Assembly (NCBI RefSeq): GCF_016616885.1
Contig: NZ_CP067102.1
Span: forward strand, 7,220,501 to 7,284,500
DNA from: Bradyrhizobium diazoefficiens
Lineage (GTDB): Bacteria > Pseudomonadota > Alphaproteobacteria > Rhizobiales > Xanthobacteraceae
Direction of reading: 5' to 3'
Length of the DNA stretch: 64,000 nucleotides
The notes beneath the pieces were generated by a model. The model was not told where the DNA came from. It was given only the letters and a program-made list of their open reading frames with translations, and ran no database searches. A program made the position numbers and the translations under genes. Shown in pieces: positions 59,247 to 64,000 of this stretch; position 1 is the stretch's first letter; every line of letters begins with the position of its first letter.

Positions 59247-59870
59247 ATGAGGGAAGCGTCATCCATCTTGCGCCGTGCGGGCTCGCGCGGGCTGGCGGTC
59301 ATGCTGCTGGCAGCAGCAACCGTGCTGGCCGGCTGCGCCGGCGGCAACGCGCCCGCCAATTCCTACGCGATGGCGCCGAGCGCCGGCTCCGGGACGGTAA
59401 CCTTCGAGTCCATCGACGGCCCGCCGCCGCAGGTGTTCGACCGCATGGTCGGCGTGCTCGACACCGAATCCAAGCTTCGCAGCCTCTCGGTCGTCTCGCG
59501 CGAGGGGACGGCTGCCTACCGCGTGCGCAGCTACCTCTCCGCCCAGGTGGTCCGCGGCAAGACCGTGATCGCCTGGGTCTGGGACGTCTACGACGCCAAC
59601 CAGCAGCGGGCGCTGCGCCTCTCCGGCGAGGAACCGACGACCGCCAAGGCCGGCCGCGACGCGACCCGCGACCCCTGGCAAGCCGCCGACGACCTCGTGC
59701 TGCGGAAGATCGCCCAGGCCGGATTCAGTGGACTTTCCAATATGATCAACGGAACGCCGGACGCGCCGGGTTCGGTTCCGGGCCTGCGCGGACCCGCCGT
59801 GGCAAGTGTGACGCTGGAGGCTCCGGCGCCGGAGATGCCGGCCTCGGCGCTCGGCTATGCCCAGCAATAA
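59247..59870 (+). CDS. Putative lipoprotein
   Basis: The 207-residue protein has a lipoprotein signal (RGLAVMLLAAATVLAGC, Cys at about residue 30). The mature domain carries VTFESIDGPPPQVFDRMVGV, SREGTAAYRVRSYLSAQVVR and WVWDVYDANQQRALRLSGEE. It ends in a Pro/Ala-rich tail. The family is unassigned; membrane anchoring through Lgt, encoded nearby, is expected. It precedes prs on the same strand. Confidence 0.85.
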   Translation: MREASSILRRAGSRGLAVMLLAAATVLAGCAGGNAPANSYAMAPSAGSGTVTFESIDGPPPQVFDRMVGVLDTESKLRSLSVVSREGTAAYRVRSYLSAQVVRGKTVIAWVWDVYDANQQRALRLSGEEPTTAKAGRDATRDPWQAADDLVLRKIAQAGFSGLSNMINGTPDAPGSVPGLRGPAVASVTLEAPAPEMPASALGYAQQ

Positions 59871-60064
59871 CCACCGCTAAACCACGGGCCCAAGTACCAG
59901 CCAAGCCGTTGGCCCGACTCAGGATTTTCAGAGGGAAAACGTAGCATCCCGGGTTGCCATTGCGGGCTTCGGCCTGATATTTCCTCGCCCGTCGTAACCG
60001 TGCTGCCAGTGGGTATTCTCTGATGTTGAACGTCGTATCCAGCAAAGCGCGGGAGGAAGCGTCC

Positions 60065-61018
60065 ATGTCGGCCAAGAACGGCTCCATCAAGCTTGTCGCC
60101 GGCAACTCCAATCCTGCCCTTGCGCAAGCGATCGCGCAAGGCCTCAATGTGCCGCTGACCAAAGCGGTGGTCCGGCGTTTCGCCGACATGGAGATCTTCG
60201 TCGAGGTCCAGGAGAACATCCGCGGCTCGGATGCCTTCATCATCCAGTCGACCTCGTTTCCGGCGAACGACAATCTGATGGAGTTGCTGATCATCACCGA
60301 CGCGCTGCGCCGCTCCTCGGCGCGCCGCATCACCGCAGTGATCCCCTATTTCGGCTACGCCAGGCAGGACCGCCGCTCCGGCTCGCGCACGCCCATCTCG
60401 GCCAAGCTCGTCGCCAATCTGATCACCCATGCCGGCGTCGACCGCGTCATGACGCTCGACCTGCATGCCGGCCAGATCCAGGGCTTCTTCGATATCCCGA
60501 CCGACAATTTGTTCGCTGCCCCCGTGATGGTGCGCGACATTCGCGAACGTTTCGACCTCGGCAAGGTGATGGTGGTTTCGCCCGACGTCGGCGGCGTGGC
60601 CCGCGCCCGCGGCCTCGCCAAGCGCATCAACACCCCGCTCGCGATCGTCGACAAACGCCGCGAACGTCCGGGTGAATCCGAGGTCATGAACGTGATCGGC
60701 GACGTCTCAGGCTACAGCTGTATCCTGGTCGACGACATCGTCGATTCCGGCGGCACGCTGGTGAACGCGGCCGACGCGTTGATCGCCAAGGGCGCCAAGG
60801 ATGTCTACGCCTACATCACCCACGGCGTGCTCTCCGGCGGCGCGGCCGCTCGTATCGCCGGCTCGAAGCTGAAAGAGCTCGTCATCACCGACTCGATCTT
60901 GGCGACGGAAGCGGTGACCAAGGCGCCGAACATCCGCACGCTGCCGATCGCAAGCCTGATCTCGGACGCGATCGCGCGCACCGCGGCGGAAGAGTCGGTC
61001 TCGAGCCTGTTCGACTAG
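60065..61018 (+). CDS. prs: Ribose-phosphate pyrophosphokinase
   Basis: The 317-residue protein starts [24 protein letters not shown] synthase motifs are complete: [58 protein letters not shown], and the PRPP loop [20 protein letters not shown]. It makes 5-phosphoribosyl diphosphate for nucleotides, His and Trp. The ATG at 60065 is preferred because GGAGGAAG lies 8 bases upstream; an ATG at 60023 adds 14 residues. Confidence 0.97.
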   Translation: MSAKNGSIKLVAGNSNPALAQAIAQGLNVPLTKAVVRRFADMEIFVEVQENIRGSDAFIIQSTSFPANDNLMELLIITDALRRSSARRITAVIPYFGYARQDRRSGSRTPISAKLVANLITHAGVDRVMTLDLHAGQIQGFFDIPTDNLFAAPVMVRDIRERFDLGKVMVVSPDVGGVARARGLAKRINTPLAIVDKRRERPGESEVMNVIGDVSGYSCILVDDIVDSGGTLVNAADALIAKGAKDVYAYITHGVLSGGAAARIAGSKLKELVITDSILATEAVTKAPNIRTLPIASLISDAIARTAAEESVSSLFD

Positions 61019-61044
61019 TTTTTTCGATTTCGGAAGGTCTCGTA

Positions 61045-61086
61045 GGGTGAGCAAAGGCGCAAAGCGCCGTGCCCACCTTTTTTGTC
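61045..61086 (+). terminator. Hairpin and T tract after prs
   Basis: GGTGAGCAAAGGCGC pairs imperfectly with GCGCCGTGCCCACC, followed by TTTTTT. The arms belong to a repeated family shared with 19603-19693, and a second inverse block (GGTGGGCACGC) follows at 61095. Confidence 0.75.
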
Positions 61087-61235
61087 GTGAAGACGGTGGG
61101 CACGCTTCGCTTTGCCCGCCTTACGATGCCGTGCCTCTGACGCGCCGCAACGCACCTCACAGCCCCCGGGTTGTTGCCGGCTGCCGCCCATGACATCATC
61201 CAGTTACCGAGTCATCTCTGCCCTCTGGATGCCTG

Positions 61236-62264
61236 ATGCCACGCCGGAAATTTGCTTGGGAAAAGCTGTCGGATGACGAGTTGCTCAAGCAACGCCTTTC
61301 GAGCCTGAGGATTACGGTCGAAGGCACCTGGCTCGAAGACTGCGTTGGCACGCTTCACGAAGAACTCGAAGAGCGGGGCATCCGGCTGCGACCGCACACG
61401 TGGATCTCGAGCGAATGGTTCAGTCCCGGAGACGTGCCAGGTATCGCTATCCCCTTCTATCTCGCCCATCCCCGCCTGATGAAGCTCGAGAAGAAGATGA
61501 TGTTCGACGTCGAGGGCGGAACCTGGCGCGAGTGCATGGCCATCCTCCGTCACGAGGCCGGCCATGCGCTGCAGCATGGCTACCAGCTGCAGCGCCGCCG
61601 GCGCTGGCAGCAATTGTTCGGGCCGTCGTCAAAACACTATCCGCGCTACTACCGGCCCAACCCGGCGAGCCGGCGTTACGTCCAACATCTCCGGCTCTGG
61701 TACGCGCAGAGCCACCCGGACGAGGATTTTGCCGAGACGTTTGCGGTGTGGCTGCGGCCGCGCTCGAACTGGCGGACGCGGTATGCCGGCTGGCCGGCGT
61801 TGAAGAAGCTCGAATATGTCGACGAACTGATGGGCGAGATTGCGGGGAAGCGACCGCTGATCGCGACCAGAGAGCGGGTCGATCCACTCAGCAAGCTCAG
61901 CCAGACGCTCGAAGACCACTACAAGAAGAAGCAGGCCTTCTATGCCTTCACGCCGCCGAAGACCTACGACCGCGACCTCTCCCGGCTGTTTTCCACCGAT
62001 CCACGGCATCATCGCTCCAAACCCGCTTCGAGCTTGATCAGGCGGCACCGCGCCCAGATCAGGCGACTGGTCGCGCGGTGGACGGGCGAGAATCAGCTCA
62101 CGCTCGATGCTGTGCTCGACGACATGATCTCCCGCTGCCGCGAACTCGACCTGCGCGCGGTGGGCCCCGAACAGAAGCTCGTTCTCGATTTCACTGTCCT
62201 TGTGACCGCCAAGACGATGCACGCGCTGTTTGGCCCGTCTCGGCGCAAATGGATCGCGCTATGA
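61236..62264 (+). CDS. Putative zinc-binding metallopeptidase
   Basis: The 342-residue protein carries the zincin motif in MAILRHEAGHALQHGY, with His106, Glu107 and His110. A candidate third ligand, Glu167, lies in HPDEDFAETFAVWL, so it resembles a gluzincin. There is no signal peptide, so it is probably cytoplasmic. The rest of the chain is Arg/Trp-rich and unfamiliar. Its stop codon overlaps the ATG of the ATP-grasp gene (ATGA), which suggests that the two act on the same peptide. The target is unknown. Confidence 0.85.
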   Translation: MPRRKFAWEKLSDDELLKQRLSSLRITVEGTWLEDCVGTLHEELEERGIRLRPHTWISSEWFSPGDVPGIAIPFYLAHPRLMKLEKKMMFDVEGGTWRECMAILRHEAGHALQHGYQLQRRRRWQQLFGPSSKHYPRYYRPNPASRRYVQHLRLWYAQSHPDEDFAETFAVWLRPRSNWRTRYAGWPALKKLEYVDELMGEIAGKRPLIATRERVDPLSKLSQTLEDHYKKKQAFYAFTPPKTYDRDLSRLFSTDPRHHRSKPASSLIRRHRAQIRRLVARWTGENQLTLDAVLDDMISRCRELDLRAVGPEQKLVLDFTVLVTAKTMHALFGPSRRKWIAL

Positions 62265-63295
62265 GACGACTCCGTATTCTCGTGCTGATGCATCCCGACT
62301 TCCTGCCGCCGGACTCGTCCGACGGATACACGGCGCAGGAAATCAACACTTGGAAAACGGAATACGACGTCGTCAGCACCTTGCGCGCGGCCGGCCACGA
62401 GGTCCGCGCACTCGGCGCGCAGGAGGAAATCAGGCCGATCCGCGAAGCGATCGAGGAGTTCAAGCCGCACGTGGTTTTCACCCTGCTGGAGGAATTCCAC
62501 TACAACGTCGCCTACGACCAGCACATCGCCAGCTATCTCGAACTGATGAAAGTCCCTTATACCGGGTGTAATCCGCGCGGCCTGATCCTGGCGCGCGGCA
62601 AAGACCTTTCCAAGACGCTGGTGCATCACCGACGCATCGCGATCCCGGCCTTTGCCGTCTTCCCGATGCGGCGCAAGGTCAAGCGGCCGAAGCATCTTGC
62701 GCTGCCGCTGATCGTCAAGAGCCTGAACATGGACGGATCCGCCGGCATTTCTCAGGCCTCCATCGTCGATACCGACGACAAGCTCGCGGAGCGCGTCGCC
62801 TTCATCCACGATCGGAGCGAGACCGCCGCCATCGCCGAGCAATTCATCGAGGGGCGTGAGCTCTATGTCGGCGTGCTCGGCAACAACCGGCTGCGGGTGC
62901 TGCCGGTCTGGGAATTGAAGTTCGGCAGCATGGGCGGGCGCAGCTCACGCCACATCGCCACCGAGAAGGCCAAGCACGACACCGACTATCAGGAGCGCCT
63001 CGGCATCGTCGATGGGCCGGCGAAAGACCTTGCGCCCGAAGTCACCGCGCGCATCCAGCGCGCCGCGAAACGCATCTACCGGGCGCTTGGCCTCGACGGT
63101 TACGCGCGCATCGATTTCCGTCTCGCCGCCGACGGCACGCCGTTTTTCATCGAAGCCAACCCCAATCCGGAAATCGCCAAGAGCCAGGAGTTCGCCACGG
63201 CAGCTCAACATGACGGGCTCAAATACGGGGAACTCCTGCATCGCATCCTGACCCTCGGGATCAGCCGCGCCAAGGCGGGCGTGTCGCTCGGTTGA
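62261..63295 (+). CDS. ATP-grasp ligase, D-Ala-D-Ala ligase-like
   Basis: The 344-residue protein starts MRRLRILVLMHPDFLPPDSS. ATP-grasp landmarks are VPYTGCNPRGLILARGKDLS (residues 98-117), LPLIVKSLNMDGSAGIS (149-165), EQFIEGRELYVGVLG (193-207) and the metal-binding end ARIDFRLAADGTPFFIEAN (282-300), PNPEIAK. The fold links a carboxylate to an amine through an acyl phosphate. Lack of a classical Ddl neighbourhood, and coupling to a peptidase gene, argue against cell-wall Ddl. A peptide or amino-acid conjugate is likely but not identifiable. Confidence 0.9.
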   Translation: MRRLRILVLMHPDFLPPDSSDGYTAQEINTWKTEYDVVSTLRAAGHEVRALGAQEEIRPIREAIEEFKPHVVFTLLEEFHYNVAYDQHIASYLELMKVPYTGCNPRGLILARGKDLSKTLVHHRRIAIPAFAVFPMRRKVKRPKHLALPLIVKSLNMDGSAGISQASIVDTDDKLAERVAFIHDRSETAAIAEQFIEGRELYVGVLGNNRLRVLPVWELKFGSMGGRSSRHIATEKAKHDTDYQERLGIVDGPAKDLAPEVTARIQRAAKRIYRALGLDGYARIDFRLAADGTPFFIEANPNPEIAKSQEFATAAQHDGLKYGELLHRILTLGISRAKAGVSLG

Positions 63296-63303
63296 GGAAG
63301 AAT

Positions 63304-63456
63304 TCAGGCAAAGCCCGGCAGCACCACCTCCTTCATCAGCGCGAGCATCACGGCGGTCTGCTCCTGGCCGGATCGCCGATAGTTTCCGCAGTGGATCACG
63401 ACGGCGAGATCGCGCGCCGGGATCACGAACAGATACTGACCGCCCCAGCCGATACC
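63304..63456 (-). pseudogene. Serine hydrolase (beta-lactamase family) C-terminal remnant
   Basis: Only the last 50 residues are left, beginning GIGWGGQYLFVIPARDLAVV and ending MKEVVLPGFA. This matches the C-terminal end of class C beta-lactamase-like hydrolases. The catalytic Ser and Tyr are absent. At about 63450-63456 the sequence switches to the MHYT fragment in another frame. Confidence 0.72.
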
Positions 63457-63803
63457 GCGATGCCCACACTGAGCAGCACGCCCGAGGAGGCCACGCGCTT
63501 CAAGCTCGGCTCGCCGATCGAGACGAAGAAAAGCGAGATGCCGACCACCAGTGCGCAGATCAGGAACAAGATGATGGTGGGCAGCACCAGATAGACGGTG
63601 TCGGGCGGCGCGGCCAGCACGCCAACGAAATGCATGGTCCAGATGCCGACGGCCAGAAACGCGGCCGCGCCCGCGAGCAGCAGGCGATTGCTGACGCCGG
63701 GCGTGTTGCGGATGCGAGCAGCAAGCGCAAAGCCGGTATAGCCACCCAGACTCACGATCGCCACAGAGGGCGCGACGAGATAGGGATCGTGTCCTTCGAA
63801 CAT
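63450..63803 (-). pseudogene. MHYT-domain protein N-terminal remnant
   Basis: From the ATG at 63803 the product starts MFEGHDPYLVAPSVAIVSLG and has about four membrane segments. It contains WTMHFVGVL, the first MHYT-type motif, and stops being family-like at GVLLSVGIAV, just where a second MHY motif is expected. The sequence then runs into a serine hydrolase remnant in another frame. A deletion has fused the two genes. MHYT domains are membrane sensors usually attached to GGDEF/EAL or kinase outputs. Confidence 0.72.
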
Positions 63804-64000
63804 GATCTTGTCGGCCCCGTCTCCACGGCACGGCCTCCTCCCGCCGCCGACTTTATAGGGACGGCGGGGGGATTGACAATCAGCGGCGTGGGAAGGGGCG
63901 GCTCACATCCCCGCCGCGAACGCCCCTCATTTCCCGTTGATCCACGTCTTCCTGTCGGGAAAGGGAATGACACTGTTTGAGCCCTCCGCCGCCCGCCATA
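63804..64000. other. Terminal intergenic region
   Basis: A GC-rich region with short inverted blocks (CTTCCTGTCGGGAAAGGGAA and neighbours). No gene start is recognised before the window ends. It probably holds the promoter of the MHYT remnant. Confidence 0.4.

Overview
The window looks like chromosome from an alphaproteobacterium of the Bradyrhizobium/Rhodopseudomonas group. The support is the high GC content, a phasin, DUF992 and Omp-type barrel proteins, a PdhS-like kinase, ribosomal protein L25 next to Pth and YchF, and many short palindromic intergenic repeats of the kind common in Bradyrhizobium. This assignment is an inference from content; no rRNA or tRNA gene was seen to confirm it.

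Layout. 1-5.5 kb: a partial phasin, a large PAS histidine kinase and an FAD monooxygenase. 5.8-10.5 kb: a thiolase and the serine pathway genes serA and serC. 10.6-15.1 kb: a GNAT enzyme, a glutathione S-transferase, two outer-membrane barrels and an MFS (Fsr-like) exporter. 15.3-25.7 kb: two identical direct copies of an IS481-family element flanking glmM, an FMN hydroxy-acid oxidase, two tandem exported paralogues, aroE, a SulP transporter and a small XRE regulator. 25.7-34.7 kb: an EF-G-like GTPase, a DUF992 protein, aspartate aminotransferase, a GST, small membrane proteins, a PAS protein, a GNAT enzyme, an aldo/keto reductase and an IsdG-type monooxygenase. 34.7-42.5 kb: a DUF1501/DUF1800 pair, a CWC zinc protein, a GST, an IS110-family element, and a frameshifted TauE exporter divergent from a LysR regulator. 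42.6-53.7 kb: uvrB, several small or exported hypotheticals, a tandem MaoC pair and the rplY-pth-ychF group. 53.9-64 kb: an IS5-family element, ubiK, a dienelactone hydrolase-lgt-methyltransferase-pgeF run, prs, a metallopeptidase/ATP-grasp pair and two fused gene remnants.

Most of the window is ordinary core metabolism. The accessory content is four insertion sequences, and all four interrupt or adjoin short palindromic intergenic repeats. The most interesting object is the IS110-family element (about 38657-40346). It sits inside a repeat whose uninterrupted form is also present at about 24366-24396. It carries about 445 nt of structured noncoding DNA downstream of its transposase, the place where a bridge RNA would be expected in IS1111-group elements. 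That region holds a third copy of the terminal repeat sequence and short matches to both sides of the target. The second object of interest is an overlapping pair of genes encoding a zinc peptidase and an ATP-grasp ligase at 61236-63295, whose product cannot be predicted.
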